A stretch of 64,000 nt of DNA, taken from assembly GCF_014334135.1 (NCBI RefSeq), contig NZ_CP060497.1, positions 5,766,001-5,830,000 on the forward strand, read 5' to 3'. Both the position numbers and the translations under genes were made by a program. The notes beneath the pieces are model-generated. The model was given only the letters and a program-made list of their open reading frames with translations, made no database searches and was not told the origin of the DNA. This document shows, piece after piece, positions 53,771 through 63,597 of the stretch (position 1 is the stretch's first letter; the number at the start of each line of letters is the position of its first letter). Source of the DNA: Olivibacter sp. SDN3 (GTDB lineage: Bacteria > Bacteroidota > Bacteroidia > Sphingobacteriales > Sphingobacteriaceae).

Positions 53771-55027
53771 CTAACATTCGTAATTTGATATGCCTCCATT
53801 ACTATTGAGTTTAAGTTTGCTCTTGGAACGTATGATTTCCTCGCCTCTTAATTGTTCCCCTCTCGCGTGGTGCATGTCATTAAAAGGGTGTAGTCTGTAT
53901 TTATACATTAAATTGGACAAGAATATCACCTGATTGTACGCGACAAGTTCCATTAGCGGAAACAATATTGCCATGTCGTAGGGCATTTTTAGAAAGGAAC
54001 CGTCGTAATCTTTTAGCATATGTAAATCGGGATCTAATTCTAAGTATTTTTTAAAAACACCATATTTAAACGAGCGAATATGCGAGATACGCCAAGGGCT
54101 TTTTCGTACATTTTCAAACTCAGATCTTGAATACTTGCTACCGATGTTTCTATTGCCGTCATGGTTCTGCATAGAACCATAAGTTATCATGATATCTTTT
54201 TGCTGGTAAACCTGATTTAAAATCATTAAAACATACTTGTGGGGTAAGTAATCATCGGCGTCAATAAAACATATAATGTCATCATCGGAGAAGAGCGAAC
54301 CTAATAGGACATCCAAAATATTCTGAAGTGCATACTTTCTATCTGTATTAATCTTCTTGCTTACAAACACTTCATCTGGGATTAATTTTAAACTAAAGTC
54401 ATCCGAAACGTCATCAATGTAATGCAAGTGATAATTTTTATAGGTTTGACATCTTATGGAATCAAAATTATGCTCGATAAATTCACAAACATTTCTGAAG
54501 GTAGAGATTATATGAATTCGGTACTCTTTACTAGGCTTACTACGTAGTTGGGACGTTGAGAAAGCAAAACGATTCGCGTTTAAAAGCTTTAAAAAATCCA
54601 ACCATTGCAGACTGATTTGTGATTTATTTATGTGATCAATAAACGACTTAATATCGTTGTAAATGGGTTTAGTTAATAAAAAGGAAAATACTTGGTCAAC
54701 TTCGTGAACTACCCGGCAGACGTTATTAACTGGGAAGTCCTTTTCCTGAATGCTGTGTACAAATAGTACATATGCACCCTCTGGTAGAACATCACGAAGT
54801 GCATACTCTAAGTCCCTTAGATTTAATTCTTCAATTGGAAATTTCTCGCAAATGCAATAAATTATATCCTCGTCATTATTGATTGCCCAGTTAATAGCCT
54901 GCGTTAAGTTTTCATATCTAGATTGTCCATCTAAAATGTTGCTAGGAGATATGTCTAAAGTTTCATAGCCATTTGTTTTTAAAGATGTATAACGTTGTTC
55001 TTCGTTAAAAATGAAAGTAGGGATCAT
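53771..55027 (-). CDS. GT2-type glycosyltransferase with N-terminal domain
   Basis: 418 residues, the only intact member of three related genes in the window. Residues 1-160 form a domain of unknown role (EDIIYCICEKFPIEELNLRD). Residues about 168-400 are a GT2 catalytic domain: IHIISTFRNVCEFIEHNFDS, YHLHYIDDVSDD, the DxD in IICFIDADDYLPH, then the paralogue-shared YDMAILFPLMEL and MYKYRLHPFND. It probably adds a sugar to a peptide or surface glycan. Convergent-divergent orientation to the exporter genes means it is separately transcribed. Confidence 0.8.
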   Translation of the reverse strand: MIPTFIFNEEQRYTSLKTNGYETLDISPSNILDGQSRYENLTQAINWAINNDEDIIYCICEKFPIEELNLRDLEYALRDVLPEGAYVLFVHSIQEKDFPVNNVCRVVHEVDQVFSFLLTKPIYNDIKSFIDHINKSQISLQWLDFLKLLNANRFAFSTSQLRSKPSKEYRIHIISTFRNVCEFIEHNFDSIRCQTYKNYHLHYIDDVSDDFSLKLIPDEVFVSKKINTDRKYALQNILDVLLGSLFSDDDIICFIDADDYLPHKYVLMILNQVYQQKDIMITYGSMQNHDGNRNIGSKYSRSEFENVRKSPWRISHIRSFKYGVFKKYLELDPDLHMLKDYDGSFLKMPYDMAILFPLMELVAYNQVIFLSNLMYKYRLHPFNDMHHARGEQLRGEEIIRSKSKLKLNSNGGISNYEC

Positions 55028-55667
55028 AATTTAAACTAATATTGTCGTTAATATTTAAAAATAGCTTTTGTAAGACTAGTATAGTTACATAATCGGATTG
55101 TTGCTTGCTATTCTCGTTCAACAACATAAAGTTAATGCTTTTTTGGTGTTTCAACCCAATAAAATAATATTTGGTATGTTATTTAGTTCTTACATCAATT
55201 GAAGCTCTTTTTAAGGCTATAAAAACATTTTTCATTCGAATCGATTTTCTCTTCTTTCTTTAGCCAAATAGTGGTTAAAATAAAAACATCCATACTAAAA
55301 GAGGCCGGGCGGCTTATACTATTGCTATGTTCATCACTACCATGCCCTTTTATCAATCTATCTAACTTTTCGTTTGAGAAATATGACAGCTAATGACTTA
55401 ATAACTTATATCTGTCATACGGGTTATATTTGATCCGAGACTTAAATCTTATGGCTTTTCAACCGCACCTCCTTCTTTTTCCTTAATTATTTTTCAGCAC
55501 GTTGGGGGGACGCGCTTCTTAATAGAATCAAGTTCTCCATTTAAAAACTGATATAAATAATTTTGATTATAGTGCATTTTTCTTACTGTTAGCCACCAAA
55601 AGTTTATTGAATATACTTTCTAAAAAAATAGTATCTTCTCTGAGCACCGGGAACCGCTCATTGACCT
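55028..55667. other. Gap between the GT2 gene and the immunity-like fragment
   Basis: 640 bases, AT-rich, with no gene I can support. It probably carries the GT2 gene's promoter on the minus strand. Confidence 0.35.
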
Positions 55668-55721
55668 CCGGCTGTCCGGTAAAAATGAACGGTACCGTTT
55701 ATAGAGCCTTTGGTAGATCTT
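55668..55721 (-). repeat. 54-bp scrap of IS4-like transposase gene
   Basis: Minus strand reads KIYQRLYKRYRSFLPDS, matching the transposase at 38070-38120. It is joined to the truncated gene that follows. Confidence 0.75.
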
Positions 55722-56090
55722 ACTGTAGCCTTCCCCGGAAATGTAGGCTTACCAAAAGGATTTGTAAAAGTTAAAGCAGGCGGATTTCTAGGAGAATTTA
55801 AAGCTGATTTTATGACTACTGATTTCGTTAGCTTTAAAATCGAACTAGCAAAACTTTATGACAAACTAAATGGAATTGCAACATTTAATACGCTGGAAAG
55901 TCAAGTTGAAATTAAAATCGTTGGAGATGGAATTGGACATTTAAAATCTGAGTGTGAAGTAATGGACTACGCAGGAACCGGAAATAAGTTAGAATTTGAA
56001 ATTGATTTTGACCAAACTCATATTCCGAAAATATTAAATCAACTTGAAAAAATTACTGATAGATTTCCGAAAGTTGGAGAATTGAATTAA
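55710..56090 (+). pseudogene. WapI-like immunity protein, 5'-truncated
   Basis: About 120 residues remain: VAFPGNVGLPKGFVKVKAGG at the start, later KIELAKLYDKLNG and the C-terminal TGNKLEFEIDFDQTHIPKIL. This resembles WapI-family immunity proteins, which protect against contact-dependent or polymorphic toxins. The 5' end is replaced by the IS4 scrap, so the apparent TTG start at 55710 is artificial. A toxin gene is not seen nearby. Confidence 0.6.
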
Positions 56091-56108
56091 AAAACACTAC
56101 CGCCAACA

Positions 56109-56216
56109 GCAGCTTTGTAATAGGGGGGCGTTCTTCGAAGACAGCTTTGTGGTTAAAAAAAGCTCAGTTCTCCCCTTAAACACTTGTGATGAAAAGCCCG
56201 CCCATCACAAAGCTGC
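56109..56216. repeat. Long imperfect inverted repeat
   Basis: GCAGCTTTGTAATAGGGGGGCG (56109-56130) pairs imperfectly with the reverse complement of AGCCCGCCCATCACAAAGCTGC (56195-56216). A further ACAGCTTTGTGG lies in the loop. Resembles the palindromic repeats found after hypothetical genes in Bacteroidota; function unknown. Confidence 0.5.
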
Positions 56217-56394
56217 AAAACGTTATTCAGTATTTCTTAAATCTTTAATCTCTTGACGTTTTCGGTTTATACTGTTTAATAATTTATTTTCCTCCTCTCT
56301 TTTAATCACTAAATCATGGAATTTATTGGGATCAAGAGAGTAGGTGGAATCGATAGGCGATCTGTTGAAAATTAAAGCTATTCAGGGTAGAAAA

Positions 56395-56606
56395 AGGATG
56401 TGTCGTTTTCTTTACTGCGCGAAAACCAGTAATAAAACGTAGCCTCATTGATACCATTTTCCGCGCAGTAGCGTTTCTTGCTCAGGCCGCTCTGCTGCCA
56501 ATCTGCTATCATTGCAAACATCTGCAATCTTTTTTCTTCTTTGCTCATCCAGCAAAGCTACAGACATCATAATATTGTTCATAGACGTGGCTCATAAGGC
56601 GGATAC
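56395..56606 (-). mobile_element. Divergent IS66 remnant (tnpA 5' end)
   Basis: Minus strand reads MSKEEKRLQMFAMIADWQQS and GLSKKRYCAENGINEATFYYW, related to but different from the TnpA of the full copies, ending at GGCGGATAC (56606). Only the end with part of tnpA remains. Confidence 0.75.
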
Positions 56607-56697
56607 AATGAATTACTGACTGCATTTTTTGCTATATTTATCTCCCAATAATAAAACTGCAATTCACTGGATATTAAACCTGCCGTAATTATTTTAG

Positions 56698-57942
56698 ATG
56701 ATGTTTGAAGATTGGGAACTTGTAGAGAAAATCACTACTGGATATAGTGGATGCGACTCTTTTACAGCAAAACGTAAAGATGGCGGTGAATTGTTCTTCA
56801 TGAAAGTTTTGTCCAATGGCAGCCGTAAGATCCGTGAAAGGTTTCGACGGGAAACGGTCATCTATGAGACTGTAAAAGTGGACAACATCCCTAAAATTAT
56901 TGAACACAATACGGAATTGTACAAAGATGAACAAACCTCATTATATTACGTCGCCAAACACATTTCCGGTTTACAGCTTGACCGATATATACAAAGGCGT
57001 AAGATGGATGAATCCCATATCATAAGCCTGTTTAAAGACTTGTTGCTTATTTTGAGGGCCTTGCATAACCAAGATATTGTGCACCGTGATATTAAACCAC
57101 AGAACATCATTATTTCAGAAGACGGGGGGGTACACCTCGTTGATTTCGGAATAGCGTTTTGGGATGAAGATGATGAGCACCTCACGGAAAAGGGTGATGA
57201 GTTGGGAAACAGATTTTTACGGCTTGCTGATTTCAGTGCCAATAGCCTTAACAAAAGAAGTTCCATCAGCGACCTAACAATGGCTTGTGGCATTGCGAGC
57301 TATATGATTAGTGGTGAAACTCCAAGAAATCTCGTTGATGCTCAAGATCAATTCCCACATCAAACCGAAAAGGCTGCGGCGGCCATTAAGAAACTGGACT
57401 ACGCCATATTTTGGAACCTGATTTTTGACAAAGGATTCCAATTGGACATGAGTAGACGATGGGGTACAGCAGACGAGATTCTTAGTATACTTGATAAAAT
57501 GAAAAAAGAGAATAATCAACAGGAAGAGTATAAAAAAATTCTTGCTGAACACGGTAATTCCATTGATAAAGCAAAATTGGCCAGTTTGAAAAGTGCGTTG
57601 GAGAATATTTACTTGCCTCTTCGTCATAAGTTACACCAATTTGCGAAATCAAACGCCCCGGGGTTCCGTACAGAACGTTCGGAGTGGGTATATTATCCAA
57701 CGTCACAAAAAAGAAGAGGTCATTTTAGATTAATCTCAATTTCAAACGATTCAAGGATTATAGTCGAATTTTCAGCGGAGGTCACTGGAAGTCAGGTTGT
57801 AGGATATTTAGCTGTCCAGAAACAAGAAAAAAGAGAAGTGATGCGAGTAGCCTTTGGCCAACCCCTTACAGATGTTGAAGAGATGGTAATGGATGAGCAA
57901 ATTTCAGACTATCTACTCCCCTTTCTTGTTGGAGCACTCTGA
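56698..57942 (+). CDS. Stand-alone Ser/Thr protein kinase
   Basis: 414 residues. Gly-rich loop TTGYSGCDSF (about residues 13-22), ATP-binding K36 (FFMKVL), catalytic loop HRDIKPQN at residues 129-136 and DFG at 149-151. The activation segment lacks the APE motif and reads GNRFLRLADFSANS. A C-terminal part of about 140 residues is unassigned and has no membrane helix or PASTA repeat. Next to the integrase on an accessory segment, it may be a phage-defence or element-regulating kinase (inference). Confidence 0.85.
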   Translation: MMFEDWELVEKITTGYSGCDSFTAKRKDGGELFFMKVLSNGSRKIRERFRRETVIYETVKVDNIPKIIEHNTELYKDEQTSLYYVAKHISGLQLDRYIQRRKMDESHIISLFKDLLLILRALHNQDIVHRDIKPQNIIISEDGGVHLVDFGIAFWDEDDEHLTEKGDELGNRFLRLADFSANSLNKRSSISDLTMACGIASYMISGETPRNLVDAQDQFPHQTEKAAAAIKKLDYAIFWNLIFDKGFQLDMSRRWGTADEILSILDKMKKENNQQEEYKKILAEHGNSIDKAKLASLKSALENIYLPLRHKLHQFAKSNAPGFRTERSEWVYYPTSQKRRGHFRLISISNDSRIIVEFSAEVTGSQVVGYLAVQKQEKREVMRVAFGQPLTDVEEMVMDEQISDYLLPFLVGAL

Positions 57943-58371
57943 CAATATGATTCACTTCGACTGATAAAGGATAGGATGTCGTCGTTAATGCCAAAATAGC
58001 ATCATTATAGGTTATCCTTTCCATTTTTCTCAATAAAATCCCCGATTACTTTCAAAATTCCTCGTAAGTGTTCTAATAAGTTTTGATCACCCCGACAACA
58101 TTGGCAACAAAAGCCTACAAAAAGCCTCTAAATATCATATTTAGGGGCTTTTTTCATTTTTGTCATATCAAGATAATACAAAGCATATCAAGGTTTTTGT
58201 GCCCTATTCCGTGCCCTGTCCTTTTCTCGTATTATTGCGCTGGAAATAGATGTAATCAATTGTAGTTCAGTTGTTTAAATTTATTTTAATGCCTTTTGAC
58301 ATGTTTTGCTATGCCCTGACTTTTTAAGGGCGGTAAAACATATCAGAATGGCATAGAAAGGGGCAAATGAT
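57943..58371. other. Gap between kinase and integrase
   Basis: No gene. It holds the strong terminator at 58123-58154; the 160 bases before the integrase start presumably carry its promoter and perhaps an attachment site. No tRNA was recognised. Confidence 0.4.
58123..58154 (+). terminator. Strong rho-independent terminator
   Basis: AGCCTCTAAATA (58123-58134) pairs with TATTTAGGGGCT with one G-T pair, followed by a run of T (TTTTTT). A typical intrinsic terminator on the plus strand. Confidence 0.85.
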
Positions 58372-59622
58372 ATGACAAGCCATCACACATTCAATTTTCA
58401 GTTCTTTCTTAAGAAAGACAAAGCCAGCAAAGGTACAGCGCCACTCTACGCACGCATATGGGTGGACGGAGTACCCGCTGACCTTTCCCTGAAATGTAGG
58501 GTCAGTATTTCATCATGGAACCATGATAAACAAAAGATTGAAAGTAAGACAAACGAAGATGAACGTGCCAGCGGTAAGCTACGCTCTTATAGGAAAGATA
58601 TTGACAATGCCTATGATGAACTTGTCAGGGACAGACAGCCAGTTTCTTCGGAAGCGATCAAAGCGAAGGTCTTAGGCGTCAATGTTGAGATCGGTACATT
58701 GAAAGCGCTGATCAAATACCACAACACGGTAATCGGAAAGGTGCTCACAGAAGGAACAATGAAGAACTACCGGACTACCGAGCGCTTCATCCATGAATTT
58801 ATCTCGCTGAAAAAAAGAGCGGACATCCACCTTTCCCAGATCGGAAACCAGTTCATCACTGATTTTAAAATTTTCCTGCTAACACGTAAGCCCGATAAAG
58901 GACAACGGCCCTGCTCCAATAATACCGCCATGAAGCACATGGAAAGGCTTAAAAAGATGGTAGGCATTGCCCTGAAAAACAAGTGGATCAAGAGCGATCC
59001 CTTTGAGCATTTTGAGCGGAAGATGGTGAGAAAAGACAGGGAACCGCTTGATAGCAATGAACTGGAAAGATTCAGAAAGGTCAAGCTCTTCAAATTCGGC
59101 CAGATCATAGTCCAGGATATGTTCCTTTTCAGTTGTTACACCGGATTGGGATACAGTGAAATATGTAGTTTCAGTCATCAACATATCATTCGGGACGAAA
59201 ATGGTGACCAATGGTTGGAAATGGTAAGAAAGAAAACCTATAACACCACCGAGCAGAAATTTTTTGTACTGCTTTTACCGGAGGCGGTGGAATTGATTGA
59301 AAAGTACAGAAATCACCCCGCATCCCTTGCAAAAGGAACAATATTTCCCCGCTACACAAACCAGACAACCAATAGGTGTCTTAAGGTAATTGCCGTCCTT
59401 GCGGGTATCAGTAAAAAGGTCACTTATCATGTGGCAAGGCATACGTTTGCTACTACGGTCACTATGGAGAACGGGGTAAGTATCGAAAGTGTATCTGCCA
59501 TGTTGGGGCATGCAAGCATACGTACTACACAGATATACGCCAAGGTAAAGAAGAAAAAGGTTAAAGACGAAATGGAAGTTCTTCGGGAAAAGATGCGACC
59601 CATTGCTATGCAAGCGGTCTAA
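58372..59622 (+). CDS. Tyrosine site-specific integrase
   Basis: 416 residues, the usual length for Bacteroidota integrases. N-terminal arm-binding domain (FNFQFFLKKDKASKGTAPLYARIWV), SAM-like core-binding domain (about 110-210), and catalytic domain with YTGLGYSEIC, the HxxR box YHVARHTFATT, GHASIRTTQIYAKV with the nucleophilic Tyr. The first catalytic Arg position (TGLR) is Gly, as in IntDOT-like enzymes that lack it. It would integrate an element whose ends are not resolved here. Confidence 0.9.
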   Translation: MTSHHTFNFQFFLKKDKASKGTAPLYARIWVDGVPADLSLKCRVSISSWNHDKQKIESKTNEDERASGKLRSYRKDIDNAYDELVRDRQPVSSEAIKAKVLGVNVEIGTLKALIKYHNTVIGKVLTEGTMKNYRTTERFIHEFISLKKRADIHLSQIGNQFITDFKIFLLTRKPDKGQRPCSNNTAMKHMERLKKMVGIALKNKWIKSDPFEHFERKMVRKDREPLDSNELERFRKVKLFKFGQIIVQDMFLFSCYTGLGYSEICSFSHQHIIRDENGDQWLEMVRKKTYNTTEQKFFVLLLPEAVELIEKYRNHPASLAKGTIFPRYTNQTTNRCLKVIAVLAGISKKVTYHVARHTFATTVTMENGVSIESVSAMLGHASIRTTQIYAKVKKKKVKDEMEVLREKMRPIAMQAV

Positions 59623-60005
59623 TCTAATTTCTGTTGATTGTTTGGTTTAAGGGTTTGGTATAGTAAAAATGGTTTTTTGACTGAGAATAGATGTTCATTT
59701 GTGATGCTTTATAATGTCTGTAATTCTTCGATCCAGGTTATAAGAAAGTGCTACATTCTTTAATCGAATGAAAGTATGTATAGTAAACACCATTACCAAA
59801 CCGTTACCGATATAATTTTACACTCTTGTAAAATACTCATTATTATATACTTTTGGCTATATTAATCTTTTTTCTAAAAATTCGAGAGGAAATTCATATT
59901 TTACCATTTATAGGTCGAGCCAAAATGCCGTATAATTCCGCCTCAAATGCCTCAACAGGTACTTATTCTCATATCCCTTATAACGCATGGCTTATTTGAA
60001 TGTTC
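59623..60005. other. Gap between integrase and export operon
   Basis: No gene. ATTTTACA-CTCT-TGTAAAAT at 59815-59834 is an 8-bp-arm inverted repeat that could be a terminator stem or recombination site. Nothing else clear. Confidence 0.4.
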
Positions 60006-61166
60006 TTACATAGTTTTAAGAATCTTTCTTTTCTTTAAAGATAGGGTTATGTAGGATAATACCGCACAGATAAGCCCGATCCAGATCATCGCCCAAAGCG
60101 CATCATGACATTGGGCCAACGTTCCTTCTTCGATAAGCAAAATTCTATATGCCTTCAAGAAATGGGTAAGGGGTATTCCGTTTGCTATAGCGACGACCCA
60201 GCCAGGCATTTGGGAAAGTGGCCAGGTAAAGCCACTCAGGATAAAGCTTGGTGTGGCTACAACCATCAAAACCTCGGTGGCTTTGAGCTGGCTCGGAATT
60301 AGTATGCTGACTAAAATGCCGATAAAACAAACCGATAGCACAAAAACTCCTGCGACAAAAGTAAGCGCTCCCAAATTTTCATAAAACGGAATCCTGAACC
60401 AAATCGTAAACAGGTAATACAAGATCCAGATTCCAAAACTCATGAGCAGGTATGGGATGATCTTGACGGCCATTATCTTGAGCAACGATTTGTTCTCCGA
60501 AACTAATTTTCCGAAAGTGCCGCTTTCATATTCCGAAGCAAAAGACAAAGCCAGTCCCAAAAGCAGCACCTGCTGCAGTACCGTAGCTAGAATTCCGGGC
60601 CATAGAAAATACATATAGTTGGTGCTCCGATTGTATTTTTTGATGAATGTGGTTTTGAAAGGCTCATATTGAGTCATCGCTACTGGCTCCGGCATACCCT
60701 GTTTTTTGAGGGCTTCTATCTGAACACCTGCTTTGAGCGTGCCTAAGCAAACCTGAATGGCTGTAGAAGCATAGTTAGCCGTTAAAATATTCGAGGTGTT
60801 TACAATCGTAAGAACTTCCGGATATTTTTTGGTCATAACCTGCTTCTCGAAGTTTTTGGGAATGATCACAACTGCCGGAACGTTTTCGTTTTCTGCTACT
60901 ATTTTTGCCAAATCGTTTTGATCGTAGCGGATAAATGCGACATTCAGTACCTCATTATCTCCCATCATTTCGACGGCTTTTCGGCTCATAAGACTTTGGT
61001 CTTCATCCACCACCACAATGGGCAAATCCGTCACTTTTCCTTTTTTGTAGACGAATCCCAAAAGGATTCCGTACATGATGGGTGCTCCGATAAATAATAT
61101 CCGAAGAACACTGTTGCTCCAGAACAGCTTGAACTCCCCTTTTATAAGCGAAAAAAAGTTTCTCAT
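60006..61166 (-). CDS. ABC-2 type transport permease
   Basis: 386 residues. One membrane helix at the N-terminus (LFWSNSVLRILFIGAPIMYG), a large periplasmic domain (residues about 45-180) and five helices in the last 200 residues, the ABC-2/YhhJ layout. No ATPase is encoded in the window; it would be supplied from elsewhere. It follows the membrane-fusion gene by 81 bases, so it belongs to the export operon. Confidence 0.85.
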   Translation of the reverse strand: MRNFFSLIKGEFKLFWSNSVLRILFIGAPIMYGILLGFVYKKGKVTDLPIVVVDEDQSLMSRKAVEMMGDNEVLNVAFIRYDQNDLAKIVAENENVPAVVIIPKNFEKQVMTKKYPEVLTIVNTSNILTANYASTAIQVCLGTLKAGVQIEALKKQGMPEPVAMTQYEPFKTTFIKKYNRSTNYMYFLWPGILATVLQQVLLLGLALSFASEYESGTFGKLVSENKSLLKIMAVKIIPYLLMSFGIWILYYLFTIWFRIPFYENLGALTFVAGVFVLSVCFIGILVSILIPSQLKATEVLMVVATPSFILSGFTWPLSQMPGWVVAIANGIPLTHFLKAYRILLIEEGTLAQCHDALWAMIWIGLICAVLSYITLSLKKRKILKTM

Positions 61167-61247
61167 ATTTTATCCTCATTTATCAGCTGTAAGCCGTGCG
61201 AGATTTTCATTATTAATCTTTATCCAATTACAACGTTTATACCAGGC

Positions 61248-62201
61248 TTACAAACCCAAAGTAACCGTAGTTTTCGTGAACAGATCTTTAGCCTGATTGA
61301 CATCAATTGGATCGATCTTTATTTCGAACAAACTCTCTTGCATTTCATAATCGGGATAAGCTGTGGCGATGTTCGCATAAGCTCCCAAAGCTTTTACAGA
61401 AGTCACTTTTCCCTTTATCTGAGTATCCTTATAAACCACATTGACCGTAACTTCCTGTCCTTTCTGAATATTTGCGAGCCGGTTTTCAGGAATCGTGAAG
61501 CGGAAATAAGTTGATTCCGAGACCGTTCCGCTAAAGAGTGTGTAGCCGGGCAAAGCCAGTTCGCCGGGTTTAAGCGTAATGGATTCCAAAACGAGGTCTT
61601 GAGGCGCGATGATGTACCGCTCAGATTCTGCAACCGAAACTTCCTGCAAGGCTCCCAAGGCTCTTTCCTGTTGGCCCAAAGCCATTTTTTGCTGTTCGAT
61701 TCGCACACCGTATTTCACGTCCGAGATCTCTGCCTGAACGGCTAGAAATTGAGCTTGCGCTCCCTGATATTTTGCAAAAGCTTCATCATAAGCCTGTTGG
61801 GAGACCAAGGAATCTTTCAACATATTAGAAAGCCTGTTGATTGATTTCTGCGCAAATTCATACTGTTCCTTCAGGGCCTGTTGTTTGGCTTCCAGTTGTT
61901 TCAGTTGATTGTCTGTTGCCCCCTTCAGCGCCATATCATATTGTGCCTTTGCGGATTGAACGGCTCCTTCTGCCTGGCTTTTCTTTGCGTCGACCTCCGG
62001 AATATCCAGGATAGCGAGTGTATCTCCCTTCCGGATAAAATCCCCTTCTTTTACGCGAAGCTCAACGATCTTTCCGGGAACCTTTGACACGATCCCGATT
62101 TGCTCCCTTTCGATTTTTCCCTGAATGGTATTGCTTTCCGGTTTGTTGCACGCGGCACTCAACATCACGGTGATTGACAATAAAAAATATAGCTTTTTCA
62201 T
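61248..62201 (-). CDS. HlyD-like membrane fusion (periplasmic adaptor) protein, lipoprotein
   Basis: 317 residues. N-terminal lipoprotein-type signal (LLSITVMLSAACNKPE, Cys at the cleavage site), lipoyl-like segment (GIVSKVPGKIVELRVKEGDFIRKGDTL), coiled-coil hairpin and beta-barrel (YIIAPQDLVLESITLKPGEL). Connects the ABC-2 permease to TolC. Starts 13 bases after the TolC stop. Confidence 0.88.
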   Translation of the reverse strand: MKKLYFLLSITVMLSAACNKPESNTIQGKIEREQIGIVSKVPGKIVELRVKEGDFIRKGDTLAILDIPEVDAKKSQAEGAVQSAKAQYDMALKGATDNQLKQLEAKQQALKEQYEFAQKSINRLSNMLKDSLVSQQAYDEAFAKYQGAQAQFLAVQAEISDVKYGVRIEQQKMALGQQERALGALQEVSVAESERYIIAPQDLVLESITLKPGELALPGYTLFSGTVSESTYFRFTIPENRLANIQKGQEVTVNVVYKDTQIKGKVTSVKALGAYANIATAYPDYEMQESLFEIKIDPIDVNQAKDLFTKTTVTLGL

Positions 62202-62214
62202 GTTGTTTGATGAT

Positions 62215-63597
62215 TTATCTTAAAACGGTTTTATTTAGTTCCCCTGTTACGGAAAGTGCCTCCAGTGCAGAGAGTCGCTGGTCGATCAACGTTTGGATTT
62301 TATTTGTTGATGCCTTTAACAGGTCATTCTCTGCTTCCAATCGTTCCGAGATGCTGATCAGTCCTTCCTGGTATTGTTTAGTCGCCTTATCCAGGTTATG
62401 AAAGGCTACTTTTTCCTGTTCCAATCCATTTTGGTATTTCTGGTTTTGGAGTCTGTAGTCCGATAGATTATTCGCTAGAAGCAAGGAAAATTTCTCTTTG
62501 GTATCATCCAGTTGGTTCTGTACTTGTTGGGAACTTAATTTGGCTTCGTGTATTTTATGTTTCCGTTCAAAACCGCTGAATATTTCCCATTTCATCGACA
62601 GCCCTACCATCCAGTTGGGACTTAGGGTAAATTCATTTACCCTCCCATGAAGACCGGAACCAAGGATAGGAATCGCAGGTGTGGACATATTAGCATTGAA
62701 CAGGCTCGTATAAGCAAGGCCCCCAAAGGCGCCTAATACAGGTAAATAGCTTCCTTTTTCTTTTTTTATCATATAGTCGGACGCTTTTTTGAACGATTCC
62801 AGTGCTCTGAGTTCCTGCTTGTTCTCAACGGAGAGGTCATCTTGAATGATGTAAGGCTTTAGTAAATATCGTACATCTCCGATTTGATTCTCGGAGTAGC
62901 CGGTAAGGTAATTTATCTTTTGATAGAGGACTTTGCGCTTTCCCCGTAGCTCGATTTTTTTTGCCTGCAGTTCGAGGTTCGCCAGTTTGATTTTATCCCT
63001 GTCATACGGTATGGCCAAACCTTCTGCGATAGCGCGTTCTATCCGTTTGGTTTCCATGGCGAGGCGTTTTTCGCTATCATCTACGAGCTTTTCCAGTTCG
63101 TCCAGCAGATGGATCTGGTCAAATGAAGCGATCACGTCTTTTACCAGACTTTCTTTTTCCGCTTCCGAAAGGTAGGCTGTACCAATGCGTTTTTGCTCTA
63201 AGGCCTTTGCTCCGTTCTCGATCTGGAAGCCACTAAACAGAACTGTTTTTGCCATCAGGCTTCCGGCCAGGATATTGCCATTGTTATCCATTGAAGTTTT
63301 TCCATCATAAATCGGCTGGTCAATAATGGGAATTCTCTCTGTCGGTAAATCCAATGTTACTTTGGTGTCAAAATATAGATAACTTGCGGATCCTTCGACT
63401 TTCGGAACGTACTTGTTCCAAACACTTTGTTTTTCGGTATTGATTTTTTCTACTTCCAGGTTTTTGTTGCGTATGGAGGCATTCTTTTCAATCGCTTTCC
63501 TGACCGCCTCCTGCAAAGGGGGTGTTACCTCTATCTGTGCATGGCTGGACGTCGCAACCGCGACAGCTGCTACAAAAAATAAAATTTTCAGTTTCAT
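62215..63597 (-). CDS. TolC-family outer-membrane efflux protein
   Basis: 460 residues with a signal peptide (LKILFFVAAVAVATSSHAQ). Two repeats of long helices typical of OEP proteins: EAVRKAIEKNASIRNKNLEVEK and the C-terminal SDYRLQNQKYQNGLEQEKVA...EGLISISERLEAEN. First gene of the minus-strand export operon; it forms the outer-membrane channel. Confidence 0.92.
   Translation of the reverse strand: MKLKILFFVAAVAVATSSHAQIEVTPPLQEAVRKAIEKNASIRNKNLEVEKINTEKQSVWNKYVPKVEGSASYLYFDTKVTLDLPTERIPIIDQPIYDGKTSMDNNGNILAGSLMAKTVLFSGFQIENGAKALEQKRIGTAYLSEAEKESLVKDVIASFDQIHLLDELEKLVDDSEKRLAMETKRIERAIAEGLAIPYDRDKIKLANLELQAKKIELRGKRKVLYQKINYLTGYSENQIGDVRYLLKPYIIQDDLSVENKQELRALESFKKASDYMIKKEKGSYLPVLGAFGGLAYTSLFNANMSTPAIPILGSGLHGRVNEFTLSPNWMVGLSMKWEIFSGFERKHKIHEAKLSSQQVQNQLDDTKEKFSLLLANNLSDYRLQNQKYQNGLEQEKVAFHNLDKATKQYQEGLISISERLEAENDLLKASTNKIQTLIDQRLSALEALSVTGELNKTVLR

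Noticed and set aside
56109-56216. Hairpin as an integron attC site
   Set aside because: The expected core sites at the two ends are not present and no integron integrase is seen.
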